DNA from: Methanoregula sp.
GTDB lineage: Archaea > Halobacteriota > Methanomicrobia > Methanomicrobiales > Methanospirillaceae
Assembly: GCA_030651815.1 (NCBI GenBank)
Contig: JAUSBW010000113.1
Span: 1-47,976 of the forward strand
Length of the DNA stretch: 47,976 nt
Direction: 5' to 3'
Shown one piece after another: positions 16,568 through 25,386 of this stretch. Made by a program: the position numbers and the translations under genes. Below the pieces are notes generated by a model that was given only the letters and a program-made list of their open reading frames with translations, ran no database searches and was not told the origin of the DNA. Each line of letters begins with the position of its first letter. Position 1 is the stretch's first letter.

Positions 16568-17515
16568 TCACTTCTTTTTCATCGCCATAAAGCAACAGAG
16601 TGCCCCGCAGATACCGAGCGCAACCACAGGGAGAATTCCTGATGAGGGGGACTGGGGTGTGGTGGTGGGGTAGGGTGTCGGGACGGTCACCTTAGGCGTG
16701 GGTTTCTTCGTTGGCGTGACAGGGACTGGTGCTGTGGTAACCGGGATGGTTTCACGGGGTGTCTCGTAGAGGGCAGACCCCACAGAAGGGACCGTGAGAC
16801 GGACATTATCGAGATACCCCTGCGCATAGATATTCATCATTCCATAATCACCCTTTGACCCGAGGTAGAGCCGGTTCAGACCCTTCATGTTCTCCCCGCA
16901 CTGGATAAAATAGTCCCAGATATCTTTTCCGGACTGTAATTCTCTAACTTTCATTGACAGGATCTTGGTATTGTCATCATAGTTGACCGTCACATGGTAG
17001 GTTTTGTTGACCTCATATGTTGCTGTTGGGCCTTTGTAGGCATCCGGCCCCATTTCCACTGCCGCGCTCTTGCTGTTCACTACCACATGCTTGTTTCCGG
17101 GTGTCACCAGATTAAGCCACATAATCTGGCCGTATTTTGCATTGGTAAATACCGAGATGACATTGGGGCCCTTGTTGAAATCCATCTCAGCACCGGATAA
17201 CCCCATGCGGAAGCTCGCACCCTCATCGATTCTTGTCAGCATGAGATCATAGTCCAGAGTGAAGGATCCAGAGTCGAACACGACCGGAATATAAACGTAG
17301 TTGCCTGTGCTGGGTTCGATGGAGAAGTGGTACCTCCCCATGCCCGGATCCCAGTAATTGGTGGACGGGTTATTTGTTATCCAGCGGGGATCGGAAGCAA
17401 ATGAGGTCTGGTAGATCGTAGTCTGGTCTTCGCTGCTCTGTGCCTGGATCGGCTGTACTACAAGGAAACAGCAGGCGGCAACAATGAGGGTTAACAGGAT
17501 TGTTCTTGTATTCAT
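16568..17515 (-). CDS. Secreted, C-terminally anchored surface protein (lectin-like beta-sandwich)
   Basis: ATG 17515 is preferred, with GGAG seven bases upstream; a GTG immediately before it is the alternative. The 315-residue product has a signal peptide (residues 1-26, ending IQA-Q). A beta-rich domain of about 210 residues follows, with the layout of a LamG/concanavalin-like fold (FDSGSFTLDYDLMLTRIDEG near 80, then YHVTVNYDDN near 175 and YLDNVRLTV near 225). The end is a Thr/Pro-rich stalk and a membrane helix with KKK. The domain assignment is from pattern only. Likely displayed on the cell surface. Confidence 0.7.
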   Translation of the reverse strand: MNTRTILLTLIVAACCFLVVQPIQAQSSEDQTTIYQTSFASDPRWITNNPSTNYWDPGMGRYHFSIEPSTGNYVYIPVVFDSGSFTLDYDLMLTRIDEGASFRMGLSGAEMDFNKGPNVISVFTNAKYGQIMWLNLVTPGNKHVVVNSKSAAVEMGPDAYKGPTATYEVNKTYHVTVNYDDNTKILSMKVRELQSGKDIWDYFIQCGENMKGLNRLYLGSKGDYGMMNIYAQGYLDNVRLTVPSVGSALYETPRETIPVTTAPVPVTPTKKPTPKVTVPTPYPTTTPQSPSSGILPVVALGICGALCCFMAMKKK

Positions 17516-17686
17516 CACATTTCTCCGTGGTTGTATGTCCCATAATACAGGTAAGCACCCGCAACCTCCGTAGGATCGCAGGGGATTTTTCCTGCATACC
17601 AGCTCTCAGGCTTATGGGAAAATTCCTATGTACGTATGCAGCCCACCATTTCTTAAAAATAACTGATTCGGCAGTCCCTGACGGGA

Positions 17687-17695
17687 TATATTTAT
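17687..17695 (+). promoter_or_regulatory. TATA box for tRNA-Gly and the following gene cluster
   Basis: TATATTTAT about 45 bases upstream of the tRNA 5' end fits an archaeal TATA box giving a start near 17715 and a short 5' leader. Confidence 0.5.
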
Positions 17696-17734
17696 TTCCC
17701 GATTCGCGCAATATTAGAGAGCATACCAAAGTGC

Positions 17735-17805
17735 GCGATAATAGTCTAGCGGTAGGACAGGAGCTTCCCAAGCTTCCAGCCCGGGTTCGATTCCCGGTTA
17801 TCGCA
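17735..17805 (+). tRNA. tRNA-Gly (anticodon CCC)
   Basis: Acceptor strands GCGATAA and TTATCGC pair perfectly, with discriminator A at 17805. The anticodon stem GGAGC/GCTTC encloses loop TTCCCAA, giving anticodon CCC. The T arm is CCGGG-TTCGATT-CCCGG. No intron, and CCA is not encoded. A protein gene starts nine bases after the tRNA end. Confidence 0.95.
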
Positions 17806-17814
17806 TAGCTCATT

Positions 17815-18498
17815 ATGGAAACAGAACCCGAACGACTGGCCATGAGGATCATTGCAGAGAACCGCAGGGGTGTCTTACGCGACATTTCAACAGTGGTTGC
17901 TGCCCATGATGCAAACATCGTGATGATCAGCCAGGAAGTGTTCGAATCCGGACCCTGTACGGGTATGGCAGAACTCTATTTTGAATATGATTCTGCCGAT
18001 GCAGACGACCATGACCGGCTCCTTGAAGATCTCAATGCCATCACATCTGTTAAGGAGGTGAAAGCCTACAAGCCGTTCGGCCATATATTCGGCTCGCGTG
18101 TAATCATTATTGGTGGCGGGGCACAGGTGGCGCAGGTGGCAATGGGTGCAGTAAACGAGGCTGACCGGCATAACATCCGGGGCGAACGGATATCTGTAGA
18201 CACGATCCCGCTTGTGGGGGAACGGACTCTTGCGCTTGCAGTGGATGCCGTTACCCGCCTGCCCCGTGCCTCCATCCTTGTGCTTGCCGGTTCGATCATG
18301 GGCGGCGACATCTCAAAAGCGGTGGACAGGGTCAGGGAGGCGGGGATCCCGGTCATTGCATTAAAGATGGCCGGCACTGTGCCGGAACACGCGGATCTTG
18401 TGGTTACGGACCCGATCCAGGCGGGCGTTTTTGCTGTTATGCATATCAGCAGCAAAGCGGTTTTTGATATCAACCGCATCCGTGGGCGGGAGTTCTAA
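17815..18498 (+). CDS. ACT-domain protein (DUF5612 family)
   Basis: The N-terminal ACT domain (about residues 9-80: MRIIAENRRGVLRDISTVVAAHDANI) is a small-molecule (often amino acid) sensing fold. The rest (about 85-227) is the DUF5612 region, with GSRVIIIGGGAQVAQVAMGAVNEADRHNIRGERISVDTIP split over two strands and helices and a GSIMGGDISKAV loop. It is conserved in methanogens but its role is unknown. It is the first of three genes (Sua5, nucleotidyltransferase) closely packed after tRNA-Gly. ATG 17815 is only nine bases after the tRNA; ATG 17842 is an alternative start that would fit the ACT domain equally well. Confidence 0.85.
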   Translation: METEPERLAMRIIAENRRGVLRDISTVVAAHDANIVMISQEVFESGPCTGMAELYFEYDSADADDHDRLLEDLNAITSVKEVKAYKPFGHIFGSRVIIIGGGAQVAQVAMGAVNEADRHNIRGERISVDTIPLVGERTLALAVDAVTRLPRASILVLAGSIMGGDISKAVDRVREAGIPVIALKMAGTVPEHADLVVTDPIQAGVFAVMHISSKAVFDINRIRGREF

Positions 18499-18499
18499 A

Positions 18500-19072
18500 A
18501 TGGATGTCATAGAAAAAGCGGTTTCTATCCTGATGCGTGACGGTATTGTTGTGTATCCGACAGAAACCGTGTACGGGCTCGGTGCCGATGCATTCTCTGA
18601 TGAAGCAATTATTAAAGTCTACGAAGCAAAACACCGGCCGCCCGGCATGCCGGTATCGATTGCGGTTGCGGATTTTGATATGCTCGCTGCTGTGGCTCAT
18701 GTCGAGCCGTGGATGGAAACATTCATCCAGTTATTTCTGCCGGGCCCGGTTACGATTGTGCTTGCTGCGCGAAACAGCGTTCCCGAAATCCTGACAAGCG
18801 GAACGGGAATGATTGGCATCCGTCTCCCGGCACACCCGCTCGCCCAGCAGCTGATAGAGCGGTTCGATTCCCCCATCACAGCAACAAGCGCAAACCTCCA
18901 TGGAGCAAAAGAACCACAGATTCCTGATGAGTGCACAGTGCACTATGATTTCCTGCTCGATGGCGGAAGACTGCCCGGCACACCCAGCACTGTTGTAGAT
19001 CTCCCTGCACGCAAGATCCTTCGCGCAGGTGCCGGGGTTGACAAGATCGCCCGATTTCTCGTAAACCTGTGA
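18500..19072 (+). CDS. L-threonylcarbamoyladenylate synthase (Sua5/YrdC/YciO family)
   Basis: This enzyme makes threonylcarbamoyl-AMP from Thr, bicarbonate and ATP for the t6A37 modification of ANN-decoding tRNAs. Start ATG 18500 follows the previous stop after one base and gives a 190-residue YrdC domain. The conserved motifs are present: GIVVYPTETVYGLGADA (residues 15-31), KHRPPGMPVSIAV (about 43-55), GPVTIVL, IGIRLPAHP and SPITATSANLHG (about 133-144). Longer in-frame starts upstream would run into the preceding gene. The C-terminal Sua5 domain is absent, as in YrdC-type proteins. Confidence 0.94.
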   Translation: MDVIEKAVSILMRDGIVVYPTETVYGLGADAFSDEAIIKVYEAKHRPPGMPVSIAVADFDMLAAVAHVEPWMETFIQLFLPGPVTIVLAARNSVPEILTSGTGMIGIRLPAHPLAQQLIERFDSPITATSANLHGAKEPQIPDECTVHYDFLLDGGRLPGTPSTVVDLPARKILRAGAGVDKIARFLVNL

Positions 19073-19082
19073 GACTGCCTGC

Positions 19083-20006
19083 ATGATGCCCATCCGGTTA
19101 CGCGATTTTATTGAAGACAAAGAGGGCTGGATCTATGCCGTTTCTACGTATGACAACACGGATAAGATAGGCTGCGTACTCCGGTATGTCCCTGATGCTG
19201 ACGGCGAGCGTCTGCACGCTTCAGGCACACGGTATAAAAAATACGATTTTGAAGACGCCTATGCGTTCATCGCCAGGCACAAACCGCAGTATGCAGATCT
19301 CCTCCAGCGCATTCCCTGCAGCGATGCAAAGCGGGTGATGAAACCGGATCTTGAACTGCCGCATATCGCCAGCCAGCACCCACGGGTGCAAAAACTTGTC
19401 GCACTCTTCGGGCTCCCTGTCGGTACAATTGGATGCACAGGCTCACTCCTCTGCGGGCTTGAGAATGGGGCATCCGATATCGACATGGTGGTTTATGGAA
19501 GGCACTGGTTTACTGCGCAGGCACTCGTAAGGCAGGGAATCCTTGACGGGGTAATCGAAGGACTCTCTTCAGAGATGTGGAAGAAGGTCTACGAGAAACG
19601 AAAGCCAGAAATTTCTTATGACCAGTTTGTACTCCACGAACAGCGCAAGTGGAACCGTGGCCAGATTGAAGGGACGTACTTTGATATCCTCTACACCCGG
19701 TCATACGATGAACTGAAAAGTGCTCATCCCGGCAAAGGTACAGTGATCGGAAAGCAGACGATTGAAGCAAAAGTGACCGATGCGTCACTCTCGTTTGACA
19801 ACCCGGCCATCTATGAAACTGAGCATGAATCGGTGAGCCGGGTGCTCTCGTTTACGCATACCTACAGCGGGCAGGCACTCGCGGGAGAGACCATCGAAGC
19901 GTGCGGTGTCTGCGAGCAGCACGGCAACGAGCGCTGGCTGGTTGTCGGGACGACACGTGAGGCAAAGGGCGAATATATCATCTCAAAGACACTGCTTGAG
20001 GCGTGA
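19083..20006 (+). CDS. Nucleotidyltransferase-fold (DNA polymerase beta superfamily) protein
   Basis: The 307-residue protein has the superfamily motif at about residues 116-137: IGCTGSLLCGLENGASDIDMVVYG, that is GS...G...SDIDxxV, with the two metal-binding Asp residues. A third carboxylate may be in TYFDILY near residue 197. N-terminal domain about 1-100 and C-terminal beta-rich part about 215-305 are not recognised. A conserved euryarchaeal protein; the substrate (tRNA, antibiotic, protein) is unknown. Third gene of the tRNA-linked cluster. The start has two consecutive ATG codons. Confidence 0.8.
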   Translation: MMPIRLRDFIEDKEGWIYAVSTYDNTDKIGCVLRYVPDADGERLHASGTRYKKYDFEDAYAFIARHKPQYADLLQRIPCSDAKRVMKPDLELPHIASQHPRVQKLVALFGLPVGTIGCTGSLLCGLENGASDIDMVVYGRHWFTAQALVRQGILDGVIEGLSSEMWKKVYEKRKPEISYDQFVLHEQRKWNRGQIEGTYFDILYTRSYDELKSAHPGKGTVIGKQTIEAKVTDASLSFDNPAIYETEHESVSRVLSFTHTYSGQALAGETIEACGVCEQHGNERWLVVGTTREAKGEYIISKTLLEA

Positions 20007-20076
20007 TTTCCGGCAACAAGCGTATTCATAACCCCTCATCGTTTTTTCGGATCTTTATAAAGTGCAGATCCTTAAT

Positions 20077-20571
20077 TTACTTCATGCTCAGTATCTGCCG
20101 GACCGTAAGCAGCCATTGCAGTTCGCCACCCACCGGATCAAGCCGGGCATTCCGGATCTTTGCAAGCCCGCCCTTTCCCAATGCGATTGCTGCATCGCCT
20201 CCACCGGAGATCATGTACCCGGTGAACATACCTAAGAGGGGTTCATGTCCGACAATGAGCAATGACTCATCATCAGAACGGCTGGATATGCGCGATTCCA
20301 GCCCTTCAATACTGGATCCCGGTGTCAGCTCATCCCACTGGACGATGAGCCCGCGCTTACCGAGTGCCTTGGCTACGATCTGGGTGGTTTCCACGGCCCG
20401 TGCGTAGGGGCTTGTTGCTATGCAACCGAATACGACATCGCGCGATGCGAGGAACTCTGCAACCCCGAGAATTTCAGTGCGTCCCTCCCCGGTAAGCGCC
20501 CGCCCTTCATCGCCACGGACAGAAGGGGCGCGTTTTTCAGCCCTGCCATGCCTCAGAATATAGATATCCAC
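20077..20571 (-). CDS. sixA: Phosphohistidine phosphatase SixA-like (histidine phosphatase family)
   Basis: The open frame begins at 20655, but homology starts at VDIYILRHGRAEKR, so GTG 20571 is chosen (164 residues, the usual SixA size); no strong ribosome binding site is visible. RHG at about residues 7-9 is the catalytic phosphohistidine motif. LTGEGRTEI follows, then ATSPYARAVETTQIV (about 54-68), and the second catalytic His is in LLIVGHEPLLG (about 105). Family members remove phosphate from histidine or other small substrates. It lies just after the Cas4-like gene on the same strand. Confidence 0.88.
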   Translation of the reverse strand: MDIYILRHGRAEKRAPSVRGDEGRALTGEGRTEILGVAEFLASRDVVFGCIATSPYARAVETTQIVAKALGKRGLIVQWDELTPGSSIEGLESRISSRSDDESLLIVGHEPLLGMFTGYMISGGGDAAIALGKGGLAKIRNARLDPVGGELQWLLTVRQILSMK

Positions 20572-20612
20572 GCAAGTGAGATGGAAGCCTGAGGGCAAAA
20601 AGGTTCTCTTTA

Positions 20613-21356
20613 CTAGAGCAACTCCGACAGCCGCTTCCCGACACTGCTCTCGCACCGCTCCTTATACTTGCACCGGTTGCACGGAGCGTTTAACGGGTGC
20701 TGTGGCATATCGCCGTTCCGGATGGATTTGATCTTGTGCAGGGTGGCAATCACCAGCCGCCGGTCACGGGGCTGGACCTCATGAATGCGGGAGACACCGT
20801 CCGGAATATATTCCACACATCCCCCCTTCACTTCTGATCCGGTCATCTCCTCTAAACAGAACGCTATACATGCGATCCGGAGCCGGTCAGCTACATAGGT
20901 GCCAAACGGCATCGCTCCTGCAGCGCGAACGATAGAGAATGTGCCATCAGCAGCGATTCGGTCGATCATGCCGACAATTCCCAGCTTATCTGAGACCACC
21001 TTCACATCGGTCTGAACTGCAGCATTCCACTCGCTTTTATTGCAGGCAGTGATGCAGAGTGCCAAAAAATCCTTCAGCAACGGATCGAGAACCGGGGATA
21101 CAGCGATGATCTCCTGCCAGATCACCTCAGCATCAAGGGGTGTTCCAAGATGATACGAGAGCTGCTTGCAGACTGCGTACCGGTCTGATTCGAAGACCGG
21201 TTCTTTGCGTTCATAATAAAACCGGACCGGGCACGTGTGCACCCGCACCAGATCTGAGACCGTGACATATTGCCTCTGCTCTGTCAGGATGGTTCCTCTT
21301 ATGTAAACGTGGGGAACCGGGCGGGTTAACCTTTTTGAAATTTTTTTGCCGTTCAC
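20613..21356 (-). CDS. Cas4/RecB-like PD-(D/E)XK protein, active site apparently degraded
   Basis: The layout follows Cas4: a first cysteine in VSDLVRVHTCPVRFYYER (about residue 42) and a C-terminal triad APCNRCKYKERCE (about 225-237), which together would bind a 4Fe-4S cluster. The Asp of the nuclease motif seems present (GIVGMIDRIAADG, near 135). The following strand, where Cas4 has E-x-K, reads FSIVRAAGAMPFG. The glutamate and lysine are missing, so nuclease activity is doubtful. There are no cas genes or repeats in the window, so it is a stand-alone protein. GTG 21356 is the only plausible start. Known Cas4-like proteins without CRISPR exist in archaea. Confidence 0.8.
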   Translation of the reverse strand: MNGKKISKRLTRPVPHVYIRGTILTEQRQYVTVSDLVRVHTCPVRFYYERKEPVFESDRYAVCKQLSYHLGTPLDAEVIWQEIIAVSPVLDPLLKDFLALCITACNKSEWNAAVQTDVKVVSDKLGIVGMIDRIAADGTFSIVRAAGAMPFGTYVADRLRIACIAFCLEEMTGSEVKGGCVEYIPDGVSRIHEVQPRDRRLVIATLHKIKSIRNGDMPQHPLNAPCNRCKYKERCESSVGKRLSELL

Positions 21357-21441
21357 TAAAACAGATCCATTTTTCTGGTGTCCCGGCTGGAATTAAATTT
21401 CAAACCAACGTTTGATAGCAGCTGAGGGCGTAACTATCAGC

Positions 21442-21738
21442 ATGACAGGACAGGAAATTTCAGTCAATATCCCGCAGACGCTCGATCCCGTGTACAGCAA
21501 CATGATCCAGATCGCGTATAAGGAAGACGAGTTCACGTTCCTCTTCCTCCACCAGCTACCGCAGGTGAACCAGGCGCGGGCAAAGGCGGTAGTCTCGATC
21601 ACTCCCACCCATGCCAAGAACCTGCTCGCTGTGCTCACAAAGACCATGGCGGATTACGAGGGGAAGTTCGGCACAGTGAATGCACCCAAAGAACCGCAGA
21701 GAGACGGCACGGTCACCACCCTTAGCGGGTATTCCTGA
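21442..21738 (+). CDS. DUF3467 protein
   Basis: ATG 21442 gives the typical 98-residue form. It matches DUF3467 along its length: LDPVYSNMIQIAYKEDEFTFLFLHQLP, then KAVVSITPTHAKNLLAVLTKTMADYEGKFG, each split by a short turn. Small soluble conserved protein of unknown function found in archaea and bacteria. It stands alone between the Cas4-like gene and tRNA-Thr. Confidence 0.88.
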   Translation: MTGQEISVNIPQTLDPVYSNMIQIAYKEDEFTFLFLHQLPQVNQARAKAVVSITPTHAKNLLAVLTKTMADYEGKFGTVNAPKEPQRDGTVTTLSGYS

Positions 21739-21795
21739 ATCATCCCATCGAACACATATTTTATTAGCGTAACGGTTGACATTATGAGATATTGC

Positions 21796-21867
21796 GCCGC
21801 CGTGGCTTAGCGGCATAGCGGCTGATTCGTAATCAGCAGGTCGAGGGTTCAATTCCCTCCGGCGGCT
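21796..21867 (+). tRNA. tRNA-Thr (anticodon CGT)
   Basis: GCCGCCG pairs with CGGCGGC, discriminator T at 21867. The anticodon stem GCTGA/TCAGC encloses TTCGTAA, giving CGT. The T arm is GAGGG-TTCAATT-CCCTC. No intron and no encoded CCA. A TATA-like ATATTTTATT lies near 21752-21763. Confidence 0.95.
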
Positions 21868-22164
21868 TATGCATACAGGAGGTTACTATTTCCTCCAATG
21901 AATTTACTAGTTTTTAATGCGGGGGTATGTTACTTGCGTGTTATTTTATTCTTTTAAAAATCCTGACGCACACTTCCCCTTAAAAAAACAGAATCGTTTT
22001 TAAAAACTCTAAAAAAACCCGCATGAGTGCCCAAATACATTTCGGATCAAACGGATCTGTGGATATGTATCGAAATTAAACGGCAAGAATTATAGACTTG
22101 GATGTGAAATATTGACCGGGTTACTAAAACTTACTTAAAACCGTGTGAATCTGATTGAGGGGAC
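21868..22164. other. AT-rich leader region upstream of aglB
   Basis: About 300 bases with T and A tracts (for example 21945-21960 and 21980-22016). No gene or strong palindrome seen. It marks the change from the core genome into the glycosylation and accessory region and probably holds the aglB promoter. Confidence 0.4.
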
Positions 22165-24834
22165 ATGGATTTTTTTAAGAGATTTACGAAACATCAGTAC
22201 TTAATCAGTGCAGTATTGTTGTTTTTCATGGTACTCGCCCTTGTCTTAAGAGCCATTCCTGCACTCTTCATCCATGACGCTGGTTTTCTGTATATCCTTG
22301 ATACGGACAGTTACTACACATTACGACAGATCGAAGTGATGGTGCATAATTTTCCCCAGTATAACTGGTTTGATCCCATGACCGCATTTCCTGAGGGAAA
22401 AACCCTGGACTGGGGTCCGCTTTTTCCGTTCATTGCAGCAACCCTCTGTATCATTACAGGCGCAACTACAAGGGATGCGATCTTTTTTATGTCCGGATGG
22501 GTAGTGCCGCTCATGGCAATGATGATGGTTCCTGTAATGTACTTTCTGGGTAGACGATTGTGGAACGGGAGTGCCGGGCTCGCAGCTGCCGGCATGATCG
22601 CAATAATTTCCATTTATTATTTTTCCATATCATCGTATGGCTGGACAGATCACCATGTGGCTGAAGTATTATTCAGCACGGTCTTTATCCTCATCTATTG
22701 TTCAATACTCGATTATATACAAAAAAATCCCGTGGACATTAAAAAAGGTGCCACGTTTATTTTCCCGATTCTTTTTTCGATTGGAGCCGGTATTTTCCTC
22801 TTCCTTGCGCTGCTGTCATCGACAACAGTCATACTTGTATTACTGGTCATTGCGATATACACAGCAATCCAGTACATTCTGGATTATTACCAGGGAAATA
22901 ACTCAAACCATATTCTCATCGCCAATGTAATCTTATTGTCAGTTACATCGGCTCTGCTTTTACTCTTTGGAATCAAACAACCAGGTACCTCATTGACGCA
23001 ATACACAATCGGGGTCGTGTATGTGCATTATGCACTTATCGGTGAAACGGTCGTACTTGCAATACTTAGCAAGGGTTGTTCCGGCAAAAAATGGTTATAC
23101 ACATGCTGTCTTGTAGTTCTTGCCATAGGGGGGTTTTTTCTCATTCAGACAAATCCCCAGCTCAATGCTGTGAGTAGTCAAGCGCTTGGACTGGTATTTG
23201 GTTCTTCAACGTATGCGATTGGTATTGTGGAGACATTACCCTGGACCCTGCCAAATGCCTGGGAAAATTTCAATTTTTCCCTGATTCTGGCACTTGGCGG
23301 ATTGCTGTCCGTGGGTTACGCACTGATAAAAAAGCGGGAGAGTAACGCGGTTTTTCTTGTGGTATGGTCGGTAGTTATGCTGCTGATGACCATCCAGTAC
23401 CAGCGGTTCCAGTATTTTTTTACCGTCAATATTGCCTTGCTTGCCGCCATCTGTATTGCAGAGGCACTCACCATGAGAGAGGAAAAACTGCGCCAATGCC
23501 TTGCATCGGTTACATCCCGGCTTTTCCCGTCCCGGGGGATATCAACGAATATACCCAAGGATAAGTCCTTTGGATCCATACCAAAAAAGAATAAAAAAAG
23601 GGAGCAAAAACGTCCCGTGCACAACCCGGCAAATACGGTTGAGTCCTTAAAGGATATTCTTCTCATTATCGTAATTATTATCACAGCTGCATTTGTTGTA
23701 TCTTCCCTTTCGCAGGACATCGGCTATGTGCTGGCAACACCGGGACATACATTATCTCCCGACTGGATTGATTCGCTGAAATGGCTGGGAGCAAACAGCC
23801 CGGATACCGGGATTGATTACTATCAATCCTATGATGCCAAAGGGTTTTCTTACCCTTCACAAGCCTATGGTATCCTTGCGGTCTGGGATGCCGGGCACTG
23901 GATCACGGTCTTTTCGCACCGCATCCCAATCACAAACCCGTTCCAGAACAACCTTGACGGCGCCAATGGGGGTGCAGCCTATTTCCTGAGCACAAATGAG
24001 TCAAAAGCCAACCCGATCCTCGAAAAGCTGGGGGGGAAATATATTGTTACGAATTCGGATATGGCCGTAGATACCTTTACCAATCTTGTTCCATGGCAGA
24101 GCGGCACTGTGGATATTTCCCAGTACATAAAATGGTTCATGATGCCGGACACCGGTGATTCCTCCTACCTTCTCAAGGTTCACCGGTATGTAAATGGGTA
24201 TTTCCAGACCATGGTTGTCCGGCTCCATGTTTATGATGGCTCGATGACCGATCCAGGATCTGTGCAATATACAAAGTACGTGATACGCCAGGTACCTGCT
24301 GCCGGAGAGACCGCTGGCGATGTGAACGGGTATGCGCGGGTCATCACACAGGAGCGCCCAATAAAAGGTTCACACATCACCAGTGACACCCCAATCATAC
24401 GTGAAGGTTCAAATCTGCTGCCCCAGGGGTATGCAGATCTGTTTTCTGATAAGCCGTATGAACCCATCGAAATTGTCCCGGCATTGCAGCATTACCGGCT
24501 CATCCACGAATCCATGAATAATGCAACCGTTGCAGTGTTTCCGGAATCTGCCCCTGCCACACTTCCGGATATCAAATACGTAAAAATATTTGAGTACGTT
24601 AACGGGGCCTACATCACCGGTGATGGGATTATTGAGGTGCCGGTCGTGACAAATACCGGGCGGGCATTTGTTTACCGGCAGGAAAGCGTAAACGGGGAGT
24701 TTGTTGTTCCCTATTCAACAACTGGAAATCATTATGAGGTTAAAACAACCGGTCCGTACCATATTGCCGGAACATCCCGGTACATTACAGTAACTGAAGA
24801 TGATGTGATGACGGGAAATCTTGTCAAAGGGTAA
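22165..24834 (+). CDS. aglB: Oligosaccharyltransferase, STT3/AglB type
   Basis: This enzyme transfers the lipid-linked glycan to Asn of secreted proteins, acting on the outer face of the membrane. The 889 residues have about 12 membrane helices (1-510) and a large extracellular C-terminal domain. The first external loop carries D46-x-D48 in LDTDSYYTLRQIE, the metal-binding acidic motif. The WWDYG motif of the soluble domain appears as VWDAGHW (near residue 572), a variant with the first Trp and the Tyr replaced. A Lys-rich loop occurs at about 470-490. It stands at the left end of the glycosylation locus with no obvious operon partner. Confidence 0.94.
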   Translation: MDFFKRFTKHQYLISAVLLFFMVLALVLRAIPALFIHDAGFLYILDTDSYYTLRQIEVMVHNFPQYNWFDPMTAFPEGKTLDWGPLFPFIAATLCIITGATTRDAIFFMSGWVVPLMAMMMVPVMYFLGRRLWNGSAGLAAAGMIAIISIYYFSISSYGWTDHHVAEVLFSTVFILIYCSILDYIQKNPVDIKKGATFIFPILFSIGAGIFLFLALLSSTTVILVLLVIAIYTAIQYILDYYQGNNSNHILIANVILLSVTSALLLLFGIKQPGTSLTQYTIGVVYVHYALIGETVVLAILSKGCSGKKWLYTCCLVVLAIGGFFLIQTNPQLNAVSSQALGLVFGSSTYAIGIVETLPWTLPNAWENFNFSLILALGGLLSVGYALIKKRESNAVFLVVWSVVMLLMTIQYQRFQYFFTVNIALLAAICIAEALTMREEKLRQCLASVTSRLFPSRGISTNIPKDKSFGSIPKKNKKREQKRPVHNPANTVESLKDILLIIVIIITAAFVVSSLSQDIGYVLATPGHTLSPDWIDSLKWLGANSPDTGIDYYQSYDAKGFSYPSQAYGILAVWDAGHWITVFSHRIPITNPFQNNLDGANGGAAYFLSTNESKANPILEKLGGKYIVTNSDMAVDTFTNLVPWQSGTVDISQYIKWFMMPDTGDSSYLLKVHRYVNGYFQTMVVRLHVYDGSMTDPGSVQYTKYVIRQVPAAGETAGDVNGYARVITQERPIKGSHITSDTPIIREGSNLLPQGYADLFSDKPYEPIEIVPALQHYRLIHESMNNATVAVFPESAPATLPDIKYVKIFEYVNGAYITGDGIIEVPVVTNTGRAFVYRQESVNGEFVVPYSTTGNHYEVKTTGPYHIAGTSRYITVTEDDVMTGNLVKG

Positions 24835-24943
24835 CCTGTTGAGGATTAGAATTTGTACGAAAAAAACATCTGATGTTGACTAATTGTTCCCATGAGATGT
24901 GATTAAACATGATGCGGGGCCCCACATCTGCATCAGTTATTAT

Positions 24944-24971
24944 ATACCACCGCAGTAGTATATGGTGGTAT
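24944..24971 (+). promoter_or_regulatory. Inverted repeat overlapping the start codon of the putative antitoxin
   Basis: ATACCACC (24944-24951) and GGTGGTAT (24964-24971) are perfect arms. The right arm includes the ATG at 24970 and the left overlaps a TATA-like sequence. The layout fits autoregulation of a toxin-antitoxin operon. Confidence 0.6.
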
Positions 24972-25386
24972 GCCGGGTGTGTCATCGATCAAGATATCTG
25001 AAACAGTAAAAGAAGTACTGAGTAGCATTAAGGTGCATCCGAGGGAGACCTATAGTGACGTGATAGAACGCCTGGTAATCCATACCCGTGATGGAGTCCT
25101 TCCGGGCCACATTCCACTTCAGTATGTGAAGATTAAAGGAACTATTCGGGAACTCTGTAATCCAATCGATCTCTCTTTTGAAGTTGTTGATGGAGAGTAC
25201 ATCATTTATAATAACGAATACCACCTGCTCGTACTCGCACCGGACCTGCATAATGGACTAAAAGAGATTAATGTACAATTTGAAGAGAACTGGAATGATT
25301 ACATCGATCAAAATGAGGGTGAACTGACACCCGGAGCTCTCCATTTCCGGAATACATTGCTCTCACTTTTCACTGAGGCGATCTGA
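24970..25386 (+). CDS. Putative antitoxin with DUF7557-like N-terminus
   Basis: The first 45 residues (SSIKISETVKEVLSSIKVHPRETYSDVIERL, in two stretches) follow the pattern of short archaeal VapB-like/DUF7557 antitoxins, with a strand and helix-turn-helix suitable for DNA binding. The remaining 90 residues form an unfamiliar domain with beta strands (FEVVDGEYIIYNNEYHLLVLAP), longer than usual for this class. The stop codon overlaps the next start (TGATG), and a palindrome covers its own start. Function as an antitoxin is inferred from these three observations. Confidence 0.6.
   Translation: MPGVSSIKISETVKEVLSSIKVHPRETYSDVIERLVIHTRDGVLPGHIPLQYVKIKGTIRELCNPIDLSFEVVDGEYIIYNNEYHLLVLAPDLHNGLKEINVQFEENWNDYIDQNEGELTPGALHFRNTLLSLFTEAI

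Noticed and set aside
18398-18499. N-terminal extension of the Sua5-like protein
   Set aside because: The extension lies within the previous gene in another frame and lacks homology; ATG 18500 gives the normal start.
20613-21356. CRISPR-associated cas4
   Set aside because: No repeats or other cas genes in the window and part of the nuclease motif is missing, so only Cas4-like is claimed.
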